DNA of 64,000 nt from Myxococcales bacterium. GTDB lineage: Bacteria > Myxococcota_A > UBA796 > GCA-2862545. The first letter of the stretch is position 1. The number at the start of each line of letters is the position of its first letter. The DNA is taken from NCBI GenBank assembly GCA_019634415.1, contig JAHQVJ010000161.1, positions 1-64,000 on the forward strand. Reading direction: 5' to 3'. Of this stretch, positions 7,430 through 16,789 are shown one piece after another. Below the pieces are notes generated by a model. It did no database searches, was not told the DNA's origin, and worked only from the letters and a program-made list of their open reading frames with translations. Both the position numbers and the translations under genes were made by a program.

Positions 7430-9234
7430 TGGTTTGCTCCCAAGGGCAGCTCGATGGCGGGCCCACCTGTGTAGTTGATGCGCACGGCCTCCCCCTGACA
7501 CTTCTCTTGGATGCCGGCCACCTGCAGCACGTGAGGGCCATGGGTGAGCGCCTCGAACATGAGCGGCAGGGCGACCTGCGAGTCGTCGCTGGCCCCCTTG
7601 ACGTGCGAAGCTCGCACGGGCTTGCCATCGAGGAGCAACGAGCAACCCGTCGGCCCCGTCACGAAGGGCTGGCCAACGGGGGGCGGCTCGGACGGTGTGA
7701 TCTTGGCTTGCTGGGGTTCTTCGGACGTGCCCGCTGGCTGCGGGGCTGGACGTGTCGGAGCGGGATCGGGGCGCGCAGGCCGTGGACTCGACACCTCTGG
7801 GGGGGCGGGCTCGTCGAGCTCGGGGTCCAGCTCGTCGTCGAAGAGCGGGTCGTCGTCGAATGTGGGGGTCGGCTCGTCCGGTGTGAGGTCGATCGGCTCG
7901 GCCAATCCCATCCGAGTGAACGCTCGTGGCGGGATGGTGAAGTTCCCCTCGGACGCCAGGAACCCGTCCTTGTGGATCACGTAGGGGTAGGTGGTGCCCG
8001 CCATGAGGCTGATCGGCTCTCCGGCGACGACCTGGTTTCCATCGATGAGCACGTTGGCGTCTGGTGGGAAGGTCTCGATGAAGAACTGCACGTTGGTGGT
8101 GGACGGCACGTCGGACAGTGGAACGGGGATGTTGGCCAGCCGAGGCTGGACCACGGCCCGTTCGACGCGGGGAGGCGGCGGTGTGACGGCGGCGACCGGC
8201 ACCTCGACCCCCTCCTGCCCGTCGTTGGACAGCCAGTTCATGCCCACGAAGGCGAAGGCCGCCATCACGACGGTCACCATCACCAAGCCAGCGATCCCGA
8301 TGCCGAGCATCACCAACCCAGCGCGGTCGCCCCCATCGGCGGGCACGGCCATGTCGGCCGCCATGGGCATGGACAGGTGCGGGTGGGAGTCGAGCGGCGG
8401 TGGCGTGCCGGTGGCCACCTGGTCGCCCTGGGACACTGGACGCCCACGGGGTGCCGTGGCGTCGAGGTCTGGCGGAGGGCTCAGCTCGGTGAGCGGCAGC
8501 GTCTGGCCCATGGTGGAGGGCACGGGAGGCGGCGGCGCGGCGGCGGGGCCCGATGGCGGCGGCGGGCCGCCCACCGTGGGCTCCATCAGCCCCGGAGAGG
8601 CACCGTTCGGCTCGGCTTCCGGGTCGGGCAACGGCGCGGGCCGCTCGGGAGCATCGATCGCTGCCTGGGGGATCGGAAAGGGCTTGGTCTCGGCAGCGGA
8701 TGGGCTGGCCTCGGAGATGACGGCCGCCCCTGCCAACACAGCGGCCGCCGCTGCCACCTCGGGGGGCTCTACGTCGGTCAGCTCGTCGTCTTCGTCGATG
8801 ACCGTGGCGGCCTCGGAGGTCTGCACGGGCGGCAGGGGTGCGGTGGCCTCGGTCGCCTCGGTGATCTCGTCCCCGGACACCGAAGGCGGTGTGGCGAAGA
8901 CGACCTCATCGAAGGAGTCGGCGGTCACCTCGGCGCGGGCCAGCCCTCCGTCGGGCATCGCGACGTTGGGGCTGCTCACGGGCGTGATCCCTGCCCCATC
9001 CTCGGTGAGATCGGGCTCGGGAAGATCCGACTGCTCCATCGCGGAGTGCGGCCTGGGCATCGCCTCGGTGACGGTGAGATCGGCCGATTGGTTGACCTGC
9101 GCGGGCAGATCGCCAGTGGCCAGACCTGGACCCGTGCTCTCTGAGGCTTCGACGGGCAGCAGCACCTCCCCGTCGTTGAAACAGAAGTCCACGCACTCCT
9201 TGTAGGTGTCGCCGCAAAGGTGGCAGACCTTCAT
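7426..9234 (-). CDS. Zinc-ribbon / PEGA-domain single-pass membrane protein
   Basis: About 602 residues. The N-terminus has a CxxC...CxxxC zinc ribbon (VCHLCGDTYKECVDFCFNDG). A long acidic, Pro/Ala-rich disordered region follows, then one membrane helix near residue 310 (GLVMLGIGIAGLVMVTVVMA). Next is a PEGA-type domain (FPPDANVLIDGNQV, ISLMAGTTYPYVI), another acidic Pro linker, and a terminal two-Cys domain shared with the next gene. A cytoplasmic zinc ribbon with extracytoplasmic PEGA suggests an envelope signalling or scaffold role, as in Myxococcota kinase-like proteins lacking the kinase. ATG 9234 is preferred to GTG 9237. Confidence 0.7.
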   Translation of the reverse strand: MKVCHLCGDTYKECVDFCFNDGEVLLPVEASESTGPGLATGDLPAQVNQSADLTVTEAMPRPHSAMEQSDLPEPDLTEDGAGITPVSSPNVAMPDGGLARAEVTADSFDEVVFATPPSVSGDEITEATEATAPLPPVQTSEAATVIDEDDELTDVEPPEVAAAAAVLAGAAVISEASPSAAETKPFPIPQAAIDAPERPAPLPDPEAEPNGASPGLMEPTVGGPPPPSGPAAAPPPPVPSTMGQTLPLTELSPPPDLDATAPRGRPVSQGDQVATGTPPPLDSHPHLSMPMAADMAVPADGGDRAGLVMLGIGIAGLVMVTVVMAAFAFVGMNWLSNDGQEGVEVPVAAVTPPPPRVERAVVQPRLANIPVPLSDVPSTTNVQFFIETFPPDANVLIDGNQVVAGEPISLMAGTTYPYVIHKDGFLASEGNFTIPPRAFTRMGLAEPIDLTPDEPTPTFDDDPLFDDELDPELDEPAPPEVSSPRPARPDPAPTRPAPQPAGTSEEPQQAKITPSEPPPVGQPFVTGPTGCSLLLDGKPVRASHVKGASDDSQVALPLMFEALTHGPHVLQVAGIQEKCQGEAVRINYTGGPAIELPLGANQ

Positions 9235-9349
9235 CACGCCCCAGTCCTCGCGCCCCAGAGGGAAGCGCAGTCAGTATACGCAGCCCCACCCACAGTGGGC
9301 AAACGTGCCTGCGACGTGCACATCTCGACGGTGTGGCAATGTTGCACCT

Positions 9350-10513
9350 TCACACCTCCGAGTAGGCCCGCTTGAGGTGTCTGGAGATCACCAGGCGCTG
9401 GACCTGGTTGGTCCCCTCCACGATCTGCATGACCTTCGCGTCGCGCATGTAGCGCTCCACCGGGTGCTCCTTGGTGTACCCGTAGCCGCCCAGCACCTGA
9501 ACGGCGTCCGTGGTGACGGCCATCGCCGCGTCGGTGGCCACCACCTTCGCCATGGCCGCTTGCTTGGAGAATGGCTTCGACGCATCTTTCAGGGCCGCCG
9601 CGGCGAGCACCATGTGCCGTGAGGCCTCGATGCGGCATGCCATGTCGGCGAGCATGAAGCCGACCCCCTGGAAGTCGATGATGGGCGTGTCGAACTGCTT
9701 GCGCTGGGTGGCGTAGCTCGCCGAGACGTCCAGGGCGGCCTGCGACAAGCCGACGCTCGTTGCGCCGATGGTGATCCGCCCAGAGTCCAAGGCGGACATG
9801 GCCACGGTGAAGCCGCTTCCCTCGGCGCCGATCCTGCCGTCCGCCGGGACCTCGACGTCTTCGAGCACCACCTCCACCGTGGGAGAGGCTCGCAGCCCCA
9901 TCTTGTCTTCCTTTTTGCCGAACGACAGACCGGCTGCATCGCCAGGCACCAGGAAGGCCGACACGCCGCGCGCGCCCGGCCCTCCCGTGCGCGCCATGAC
10001 CACGTAGAGGTCGGCGACGCCGCCGTGGGTGATCCAGAACTTGGTGCCGTTCAACAGATACCGATCCCCCTCGAGGCGCGCCGTGGTCCTCAGGGAGGCT
10101 GCATCGGATCCGCTGCCCGGTTCACTCAGGGCGAAGGCACCGAGTGCCTGCCCGGTGGCCAGCGCGGGGAGCCATCGGTCCTTCTGCCCTTCGCTTCCGA
10201 ACTGCGCCAGGATGATCTGCGGCAGTCCCGTGACGGCCACGCTCACGGCGTAGGAAGCGCTGACTCTGGCAATCTCCTCGAGCACCATGCTGTATTCGAC
10301 ATAGCCGAGTCCGAGCCCGCCGTACTGCTCTGGCGTGGGCACGCCGCACAGCCCGTGCTCTCCGAGCGCATGGATGTACTCCTTGCGGAACACGCCCTGC
10401 GCGTCGTCTTCCTCGGCGGTGGGTCCGAGCGTACCCGCACAGAACTCCCTCGCCGCTTCCGCGAGGGCCCGCTGCTCGTCGGTTGCCTCCAGCACGCTCC
10501 CTCCAAGGCCCAT
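9350..10513 (-). CDS. Acyl-CoA dehydrogenase
   Basis: 387 residues, normal for the family. It catalyses FAD-dependent alpha,beta-desaturation of acyl-CoA, passing electrons to ETF. Visible signatures are the FAD/substrate motif ALSEPGSGSDA, the middle-domain FWITHGG, the second signature GGYGYTKEHPVERYMRDAKV, and the catalytic-base segment IVEGTNQVQR with Glu at the short/medium-chain position. The chain-length specificity cannot be read off. It starts 4 bases after the radical SAM gene and is probably co-transcribed. It could feed propionyl-CoA or branched acyl-CoA into the carboxylase/mutase genes at 36-48 kb. Confidence 0.92.
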   Translation of the reverse strand: MGLGGSVLEATDEQRALAEAAREFCAGTLGPTAEEDDAQGVFRKEYIHALGEHGLCGVPTPEQYGGLGLGYVEYSMVLEEIARVSASYAVSVAVTGLPQIILAQFGSEGQKDRWLPALATGQALGAFALSEPGSGSDAASLRTTARLEGDRYLLNGTKFWITHGGVADLYVVMARTGGPGARGVSAFLVPGDAAGLSFGKKEDKMGLRASPTVEVVLEDVEVPADGRIGAEGSGFTVAMSALDSGRITIGATSVGLSQAALDVSASYATQRKQFDTPIIDFQGVGFMLADMACRIEASRHMVLAAAALKDASKPFSKQAAMAKVVATDAAMAVTTDAVQVLGGYGYTKEHPVERYMRDAKVMQIVEGTNQVQRLVISRHLKRAYSEV

Positions 10514-10517
10514 CTAC

Positions 10518-13160
10518 TTACCTCGGAGTGGCCGGGGCGCGCTCGCCTCGCTCCGCCTCGGATCCCGCCCAACCGGAGCAGATGGGCCTCACGTCGGCTT
10601 GTCCGTCGCTCATCAACGTGTCCTGCCTGACCACCACCGCCCGCGACGGCTCCTCGGTCAGTAGGGGCAACAGCTCGCGCACCTTTGCCGCGATCCCATC
10701 CACCTTCACGATGCGGATCGACACCGACGGCGTGCCTGCCTCCCCCTCGGAGACCGACGCGTGACGGACGCTGGGGCGAATGTCCACGATGCGGTTGGGG
10801 TCTTGGTTGCGCCGCCGCCGCTTCTTCGTGCGCCGCGCCACCTCGATGCGTTCGGAGGCCAGAAGCTCCGCCATGCGCGTCTCGACCTCCTGGTGGGACT
10901 GCCCCGGTAGGTGCACGACGTAGTCGGCACCCACGTTGATCGACATCAGGGACGGCGCCTTGAGGGGCACCTCACCCACGCCGTGCACGCCGAATCCCTC
11001 GGGGAGCACACCAGCGAGCTCGGCGAACAAGCGCTCCGGCTCCACCCGCTTCACGAGGGTGATGTCCATGTACTCGCCGAGGCTCTGGCTGTTCAACGGC
11101 ATGGCCGAGGAGAAGGCGAGCTTGGGATGGGGGTGGAACCCCTGGCTGTAGGACAGCGGCACCTTGGCGCGACGCAGCGCCCGCAGCCAGGCGTTCATGG
11201 CCTCGAGGTGTGCCAGGTAGCGCCCGGTGCCCGTGCGGCTCACCTTCAGCCACAGTCGCTGGACGGGCGGGGGCTCCACGTGGGGCTCCGACGTCTTTCG
11301 CTCCCACTCCGACTCTGGGGTCCGTCCCTTGATGGAGCGCCGCAGCATGCTGGCGCACAGGGGCCGCTCGTGGTCGATGACGCCGCACTTGTGGCACTTG
11401 CTGTGGCGACAGTCGGGCGCATGCTGGAGCACCAGCGCCCGCTTCCAGTCCTCGACGAACCACTCTTTGTCGACGAGGATGTCGATGTGGTCCCAAGGGA
11501 GCCGCTCCTCGAGATCACGCTCGCGCAGGGCGTCTGCCACGTCGAAGCCGATCTCGTCGATCGCGCGCTCCCAGGCGGCGAAGTCGAGATGCTCCCGCCA
11601 GGCGTCGAACCGGGCCCCCTGGCGGAAGGCCGCCTCGATCAGATCACCGGCCCGACGATCGGAGCGACTCACCAGCCCCTCGAGGAAGGTCTCCTGGGGG
11701 TCGTGGCGACCGAACTTGATGCGACTGTCGCGGCCGAGGGCCTCCTGCAGTACGTCCTGGCGTCGCTCGGTCTCCGACAGGCCGATCTGGGCGGCCCACT
11801 GGAAGGGGGTGAAGGGCTTCGGCACGAAGGTGGAGACACCCAGGTTGGCCTTGGCGCGGCCGTGGATCTCCCGGCCTCGCTTCACCGCGCGCTTGGCCAG
11901 GTCCGCGATGGCCAGCACGTCGTCGTCGCGCTCGGTGGGGAGCCCGATCATGAAGTACATCTTCACGTGGTCCCAGCCGCGCTGGTAAGCGCCGAGCGTC
12001 ATCTCCAGGAGCTCCTCGTCGGGGATCCACTTGTTGATGACGGCGCGCAGGCGCGGGCTGGCGGCCTCGGGTGCCACGGTGAGTCCGGTGCGACGCGTCT
12101 CTGCGACCATGTCGGCCAGCTCAACGCTGAAGCTGTCGAGCCGGAGGGACGGCAACGACACGCTGACCCGCTGCGGGCGGGCCCGCTCCACCGTGTTCTC
12201 CACCAGCTGCCGGACTCGGCTGTAGTCGCAGGTGGACAGGCTCACCAGCGACACCTCTTCGTAGCCGGTGGTGTCGAGGGTGCGCTGCAGCAGGTCGTCC
12301 ACGTTCTCGAGGTCTCGCTCGCGAACCGGACGCGTGGTCATGCCCGCCTGACAGAACCGGCACCCCTGAGTGCAGCCGCGGAGCACCTCCAGGCTGATGC
12401 GATCGTGCACCTGTTGGGTGTAGGGCACGATGTAGTCCACGGGAAAGGTGGCCCCGTTGAGATCCTTCGTGATCCGCTTGCGGATCTTGGGCCCGTCGAG
12501 GGGAGGCAACACCCGCCCGTCGGGCATCGTCTCCATGGGGTACAGCGCAGGCACGTAGACGCCTTCGAGCTCGGCGAGGGCAGCGAGCTTGTCGGCCCTG
12601 CTCGATCCCGCCGTGCGCTTCAGCAGCTGCGCGATCTCCAGGATGGCGTCCTCGCCGTCGCCGATCACGAAGAAGTCGATGAAGGGAGCCAGGGGCTCTG
12701 GGTTGAAGACGGCCGGCCCACCAGCACAGGTGAGCGGGTCGTCCTCGCGCCGGTCGCACGTGCGCAGCGAGAGGCCTGCGAGATCCAGCAGGTTGAGGAT
12801 GTTGGTGTAGGTCAGCTCCGACTGCAGCGTGAACCCGATCAGGTCCATCTCCGCGGCGGGGCTCTTGCTCTCCAGGGTGAACAGCGGCAGGCCGCGGTTC
12901 CTCAGCTGTTCTTCCATGTCGTGCGCTGGCGCGTAGATGCGCTCGCAGCAGGCCCAGGGCAGCGCGTTGACGGCTGCGTAGAGGATGTGGATGCCGAGGT
13001 TGCCCAGCCCCAGATCGTACAGATCCGGAAACGCCAGGGCCATGCGGACGTCGACGTCTTCGGCGGGCTTGTGCACCGCGTTGACCTCGTTTCCGAGGTA
13101 GCGCGAGGGTTTGTCCACCAGTGGGAGCACGTCGTCGTGGAGGATACGGGTCAAGTCCAT
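10518..13160 (-). CDS. Radical SAM protein fused to DUF2344 (TIGR03960/TIGR03936 type)
   Basis: 880 residues. The first ~210 form the TIGR03960 N-terminal domain (LAFPDLYDLGLGNLGIHILY). The radical SAM core carries the [4Fe-4S] motif CTQGCRFC followed by QAGMTTRPVRERD. A Cys/His cluster (CRHSKCHKCG...C) around residue 590 is a probable metal site. The last ~230 residues are the DUF2344 domain (SRTGTGRYLAHLEAMNAW, YSQGFHPHPKLAFSSAMP). In many bacteria this fusion sits beside rplU/rng and is suspected of a role in RNA or ribosome modification, but no activity is established; here the neighbour is an acyl-CoA dehydrogenase. Confidence 0.88.
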   Translation of the reverse strand: MDLTRILHDDVLPLVDKPSRYLGNEVNAVHKPAEDVDVRMALAFPDLYDLGLGNLGIHILYAAVNALPWACCERIYAPAHDMEEQLRNRGLPLFTLESKSPAAEMDLIGFTLQSELTYTNILNLLDLAGLSLRTCDRREDDPLTCAGGPAVFNPEPLAPFIDFFVIGDGEDAILEIAQLLKRTAGSSRADKLAALAELEGVYVPALYPMETMPDGRVLPPLDGPKIRKRITKDLNGATFPVDYIVPYTQQVHDRISLEVLRGCTQGCRFCQAGMTTRPVRERDLENVDDLLQRTLDTTGYEEVSLVSLSTCDYSRVRQLVENTVERARPQRVSVSLPSLRLDSFSVELADMVAETRRTGLTVAPEAASPRLRAVINKWIPDEELLEMTLGAYQRGWDHVKMYFMIGLPTERDDDVLAIADLAKRAVKRGREIHGRAKANLGVSTFVPKPFTPFQWAAQIGLSETERRQDVLQEALGRDSRIKFGRHDPQETFLEGLVSRSDRRAGDLIEAAFRQGARFDAWREHLDFAAWERAIDEIGFDVADALRERDLEERLPWDHIDILVDKEWFVEDWKRALVLQHAPDCRHSKCHKCGVIDHERPLCASMLRRSIKGRTPESEWERKTSEPHVEPPPVQRLWLKVSRTGTGRYLAHLEAMNAWLRALRRAKVPLSYSQGFHPHPKLAFSSAMPLNSQSLGEYMDITLVKRVEPERLFAELAGVLPEGFGVHGVGEVPLKAPSLMSINVGADYVVHLPGQSHQEVETRMAELLASERIEVARRTKKRRRRNQDPNRIVDIRPSVRHASVSEGEAGTPSVSIRIVKVDGIAAKVRELLPLLTEEPSRAVVVRQDTLMSDGQADVRPICSGWAGSEAERGERAPATPR

Positions 13161-13212
13161 CGGGCGTACCTATTGTTCGTGGGTCAGCTCCGTCCAGTTC
13201 GAGGGGATGTCC

Positions 13213-14145
13213 ATGACTCTGCTCACCGCTCTGTCGCTCGTCGCCTGCTCTGACGGCGCCGAGGCCTCCGAGGCCACGCCTGTGGCCCCCACGCTGTCTT
13301 CGGCTTTCTGGGACCACTGGGGAGACGGTCGCGCAGAGCTGTCTGGCTACCGCCTCAAGACGCCTCGCTACGGAGAGATCCGAGAGGGTCGAGCCACCTT
13401 GGTGGTGGTCACGGAGACCTTCACCGACGCGACGCGGGTGAAGTCGGATGGTCGCCACGACGACGAGTACCCGGTCCTCAAGCTCAACGAGGTGCGTGAC
13501 TTCCAGACGGGGATCTACGACTACAACGTGATGACCAGCAGCTTCCTGCGCCTCGACGGCTCAGGGCCGATCGGCGAGCCCGTGAAGGTCTCGATGGGCA
13601 TGCAGGAGTGGTGCGGTCACGTCTACGAGCAGCTCGTGCCCCGAGACGACGCACTGACCTGGACGAGCCACAGCTACTTCGATGGCGAGGCCGACAGAGA
13701 GCGCGCGCTGCCGCGCAAGCGGGGTGGTGTGCTGCTGGATGCCCTGCCCTTGCTGGTGCGCGGCCTGGTGGGGCCGCTCGTGAAGCCCGGAGCGCGCGCC
13801 ACCTACCCGGCGCTCCCCACCCTCACCCACGGACGGCTGGCCCACACCGATCCCCGCTGGACCACCGTCTCGATTCAGCACGACGCAGACTCCACCTCGG
13901 TCACGGTCCCCGCCGGCACCTTCGAGACCACCACGGTGCACACGTCCGTGGCGGGTGGTGCGAGCACGACCTGGTCGGTGGAGACGGCGTGGCCCCATCG
14001 CCTGATCCGGTGGGAGCGCTCCGACGGGGAGGTGGCGGAGCTGCTGGGGGTGGAGCGACTGGCCTATTGGCAGCGAAATCGGGAAGGAGACGAGTCCCTG
14101 GTCGAGGGACTGGGACACCCCCGTCCAGCGCCGGCCTGGCGGTGA
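13213..14145 (+). CDS. Conserved lipoprotein of unknown function
   Basis: 310 residues with a lipoprotein signal MTLLTALSLVAC. The opening of the mature protein (AFWDHWGDGRAELSGYRLKT then RYGEIREGRATLVVVTETF) matches my memory of a family widespread in Bacteroidetes, often mis-named Maf; this needs a search. The second ATG (13213) is chosen because GAGGGG lies 6 bases before it; the first (13207) overlaps the purine run. The stop overlaps the next lipoprotein start (GTGA). Role unknown, possibly an input to the histidine kinase of the operon. Confidence 0.7.
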   Translation: MTLLTALSLVACSDGAEASEATPVAPTLSSAFWDHWGDGRAELSGYRLKTPRYGEIREGRATLVVVTETFTDATRVKSDGRHDDEYPVLKLNEVRDFQTGIYDYNVMTSSFLRLDGSGPIGEPVKVSMGMQEWCGHVYEQLVPRDDALTWTSHSYFDGEADRERALPRKRGGVLLDALPLLVRGLVGPLVKPGARATYPALPTLTHGRLAHTDPRWTTVSIQHDADSTSVTVPAGTFETTTVHTSVAGGASTTWSVETAWPHRLIRWERSDGEVAELLGVERLAYWQRNREGDESLVEGLGHPRPAPAWR

Positions 14146-14924
14146 TCCCCTGGGTGATCATGGGGATCGGCTGCGCGGGTGGCCCACCCCAGTCCGTTCT
14201 GCCGAGACAGGAGCAGACCTACGACATGACGGTGGCCTTGGGGGCTGGAGAGTGGCGCCTGGTGGCCCGCTACGAGCTCCGGGCGCAGCACGTTCGCGGC
14301 GGGGTCTGGTCGTTGGCCACACAGCGCAGTCGCGCCACCATTGCCCAGCGCGACGCGGAGCACAGCTTCGACAGCGATGCTCCCGCGGCGACGGATCCGT
14401 GGCCGGTGCGCATGCAGCACCTGGTCTCGAGCGTGCCGGTGTGGGTGGCGTTCGACGCCCAGGGGCGCCCGGTTCGGCTGGAGGACACCGAGGCCTGGGC
14501 TGCGGAAGCGCGCCGCGTGCTCTATGCCTCCGAGCTGCCGACGGAGGCTTGGGCGGCTGGCGAGGCCCTGATCGATCCTGCGGGAGTGCTCGCGGACATG
14601 CAGCGCACCTTCCCTGGCACGCCGCGGCCCGATTGGCGCCGAGCGGAGCGCATCGCAGGGGTGCCCGCCGAGCGTGAGGAGGAGTGCGAGCGCGAGGAGC
14701 ACGCGAGCGGCGCGGTGTGGACCTGTCGCGGCATCGCGCGCGCTCGCACCGATGGCCTCGGCCGGTTGCACGAGCTGCAGACGTGGACCATCGTGGACGT
14801 CGATCGGAAGGGGCTACTACGCATGGAGTCCGGCTACGAGGGCACCCGTGTGGGGGTGGACGCGATCACGGGAGCGCCGCGGGACGAGCCCGTGGCCGAG
14901 CGCCGCGAGGTGGTTCGCCGATGA
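14142..14924 (+). CDS. Predicted lipoprotein, unknown function, coupled to histidine kinase
   Basis: 260 residues. The very short signal MIPWVIMGIGC ends in a lipobox (GIGC), followed by a beta-rich domain (QTYDMTVALGAGEWRLVARY, VPVWVAFDAQGRPVRL). The start GTG overlaps the previous stop (GTGA), and its own stop overlaps the kinase start (ATGA). Three genes in unbroken translational coupling suggests that the lipoproteins and the kinase form one envelope sensing unit. No family is recognised. Confidence 0.65.
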   Translation: MIPWVIMGIGCAGGPPQSVLPRQEQTYDMTVALGAGEWRLVARYELRAQHVRGGVWSLATQRSRATIAQRDAEHSFDSDAPAATDPWPVRMQHLVSSVPVWVAFDAQGRPVRLEDTEAWAAEARRVLYASELPTEAWAAGEALIDPAGVLADMQRTFPGTPRPDWRRAERIAGVPAEREEECEREEHASGAVWTCRGIARARTDGLGRLHELQTWTIVDVDRKGLLRMESGYEGTRVGVDAITGAPRDEPVAERREVVRR

Positions 14925-16426
14925 ACGTGCGGGGCCTGGGTGACGAGTACGCGCTGCAGCGACTCCTGTGGCTGCTGGTGGCCACCGTCATCGTGCCCAC
15001 CATCCTGCTGTCGCTGTTCGGGGTGATGGCGATCCGCAACCAGCGCGCCGCCATCCTTCAGCGTCTCGACGACGACTTGGTGGAGCGGCTGGCCATCGCG
15101 GCCCGAGGTCTTCGAGGCGTGGTGGACGACTTCGAGTCGGCGGCGGTGGCTCGCGCGGATGCGTGCACGGACGCTGCTCTGGACTGCGCGCTCGAGGTCG
15201 CGGGCGCGGAGCGTTCCTGGCGCTGGCACGCAGAGGATCCGGTCCCCGAAGAGCTCCGCGTCATCGGAGCTGGGGAGGCGCGCATCGAGGGAACCGACGT
15301 GGTGTGGGTGACGCCTTCGAGCGGCGCGGCCCCCGTGGCGATGCTGGCACGGGGTGACGTTCGCCTGAGCTGGCGCGTGGACCCCGCGGCGTGGATCAAG
15401 GCGCTGACTGCACGGGTGGGTCATCGCTTGCCCTCCGACACGCAGCTCGTCCTGGAGCCACCGGCACCGGGGTGGAGCTCGGCGATGGAGGAGGCCATCG
15501 CCCGCCTCTCTGCGCCCCGACGGGATCAGCTGGCGCTGGTGGGGCCGCTGGCGGGGTGGCGCCTGCGGGTGGCCGAGCAGGACCCCACCCGGGCCGTCAT
15601 CCAGCGCAACTCCTGGGTCTACGCGCTGTCGCTGGTGCTGTTGGTCACGTTGGTGCTCGTCGGTGCGGTGGTGACCCTGGGCGCGGCCGCACGCGAGATC
15701 CGGCTGTCTCGGCTCCAGACGGACTTCGTCTCGGGGGTGTCCCACGATCTGCGCACGCCGCTCACGTCCATCCGGCTGTTCGTGGAGACGCTGCAGTCGG
15801 GTCGCCTACGGGAGCCAGCTAAGGTAGAGGAGTGCCTCGATCTGTTGGCGCTGGAGACCGATCGGCTCTCCCGGATGATCGAGCGAGTGCTCGACTGGGC
15901 GCGCATGGAGGCAGGGCGTCGGGTCTACGACTTCGAGCCCGTCGAGGCCGCGGAGTTGGCGTCGGCAGCCCTGCGGGCGCTGCGGTCCCATCACCTCCTG
16001 TCCGACGACCCCATCGACGTGCAGGTGGAGCCTGACCTGCCAGCCCTGTCGGTGGACCGGGACGCCATCGTGGAGGCACTGCTGAACCTGCTGCAGAACG
16101 CCGTGAAGTACACGCCGCCTCCACGACGGATCACCCTTCGGGCGCAGCGCCAGGGCCGCGGCGTGGCGCTGGTGGTCTCCGACAACGGGCCCGGTATTCC
16201 CCGCCGCGAGTGGTCCCGGATCTTCGAGAAGTTCTACCAGGTCGATGCACGACTCTCGACGCCGAGCCAGGGCCGGGTGGACCGAGGCAGCGGGCTGGGG
16301 TTGTCCATCGTTCGGGCGGTGGCCCGCGCGCATGGGGGCCGTGTTCGGGTACAGAGCGAGGTGGGGCGCGGCTCGCGCTTCATCCTGTGGTTGCCCGTCG
16401 CCACGGTCCAGTCCGGGACCGGTTAG
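14921..16426 (+). CDS. Sensor histidine kinase
   Basis: 501 residues. The first membrane helix is near residues 15-38 (LLVATVIVPTILLSLFGVMA). A ~190-residue extracytoplasmic sensor with two Cys (DACTDAALDC) follows, then a second helix (SLVLLVTLVLVGAVV). The HisKA dimerisation domain has the phospho-acceptor His275 (VSHDLRTPLTSIR), and the ATPase domain shows the N box (NLLQNAVKYT), G1 (DNGPGIP), F box (FEKFYQVD) and G2 (GSGLGLSIV). All boxes are intact. The likely partner is the OmpR-type regulator 1.45 kb downstream at 17879, separated by two other genes. Confidence 0.93.
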   Translation: MNVRGLGDEYALQRLLWLLVATVIVPTILLSLFGVMAIRNQRAAILQRLDDDLVERLAIAARGLRGVVDDFESAAVARADACTDAALDCALEVAGAERSWRWHAEDPVPEELRVIGAGEARIEGTDVVWVTPSSGAAPVAMLARGDVRLSWRVDPAAWIKALTARVGHRLPSDTQLVLEPPAPGWSSAMEEAIARLSAPRRDQLALVGPLAGWRLRVAEQDPTRAVIQRNSWVYALSLVLLVTLVLVGAVVTLGAAAREIRLSRLQTDFVSGVSHDLRTPLTSIRLFVETLQSGRLREPAKVEECLDLLALETDRLSRMIERVLDWARMEAGRRVYDFEPVEAAELASAALRALRSHHLLSDDPIDVQVEPDLPALSVDRDAIVEALLNLLQNAVKYTPPPRRITLRAQRQGRGVALVVSDNGPGIPRREWSRIFEKFYQVDARLSTPSQGRVDRGSGLGLSIVRAVARAHGGRVRVQSEVGRGSRFILWLPVATVQSGTG

Positions 16427-16450
16427 GGCGCAACCCTGCTGGGAGGATGC

Positions 16451-16780
16451 GTGAGGTTCATGGTAGTGGCGCTGCTCAGCGCACTGTCCGTCGGGTGTGC
16501 GGCGTCCGAGACCGCAAAGCTCGAGAACGAGGTCTCGGCGCTGCGTCAGCGACTTCAGCACATGGAGCAACGGATCAAGCGCCTCGAGGGCGGTGGCCGT
16601 GGCACCAAGGCGAAGGCCGGCCGGGCGAAGATGTCCAAGAACAAGGCCGTCGGCCTTCAAGGGGGCGGCACCCAGTCGGGCAAGGTGAAGGCCACGAAGA
16701 ACAAGACGCGCTCCAAGGCCAAGCGCAAGGCGAAGGCAGGTGGCGCTGCCGCCGAAGGGCAGGACCCCTCGGCCGAGTAG
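16451..16780 (+). CDS. Short coiled-coil lipoprotein with Lys-rich tail
   Basis: 109 residues. The signal VVALLSALSVGC ends in a lipobox (SVGC). A heptad region (ETAKLENEVSALRQRLQHME) is followed by a Lys/Arg/Gly-rich low-complexity tail. This is the general plan of Lpp-like proteins, a lipid anchor plus coiled coil plus basic end that can contact peptidoglycan; this role is inferred. The GTG start at 16451 has GGGAGG close upstream; the ATG three codons later (16460) is an alternative. It follows the kinase by 24 bases. Confidence 0.65.
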   Translation: MRFMVVALLSALSVGCAASETAKLENEVSALRQRLQHMEQRIKRLEGGGRGTKAKAGRAKMSKNKAVGLQGGGTQSGKVKATKNKTRSKAKRKAKAGGAAAEGQDPSAE

Positions 16781-16789
16781 AACCCACGG

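Noticed and set aside
10911-13253. A 780-codon plus-strand open frame opposite the radical SAM gene
   Set aside because: Shadow of the minus-strand gene, no domain recognised, Val/His/Gly-rich composition.
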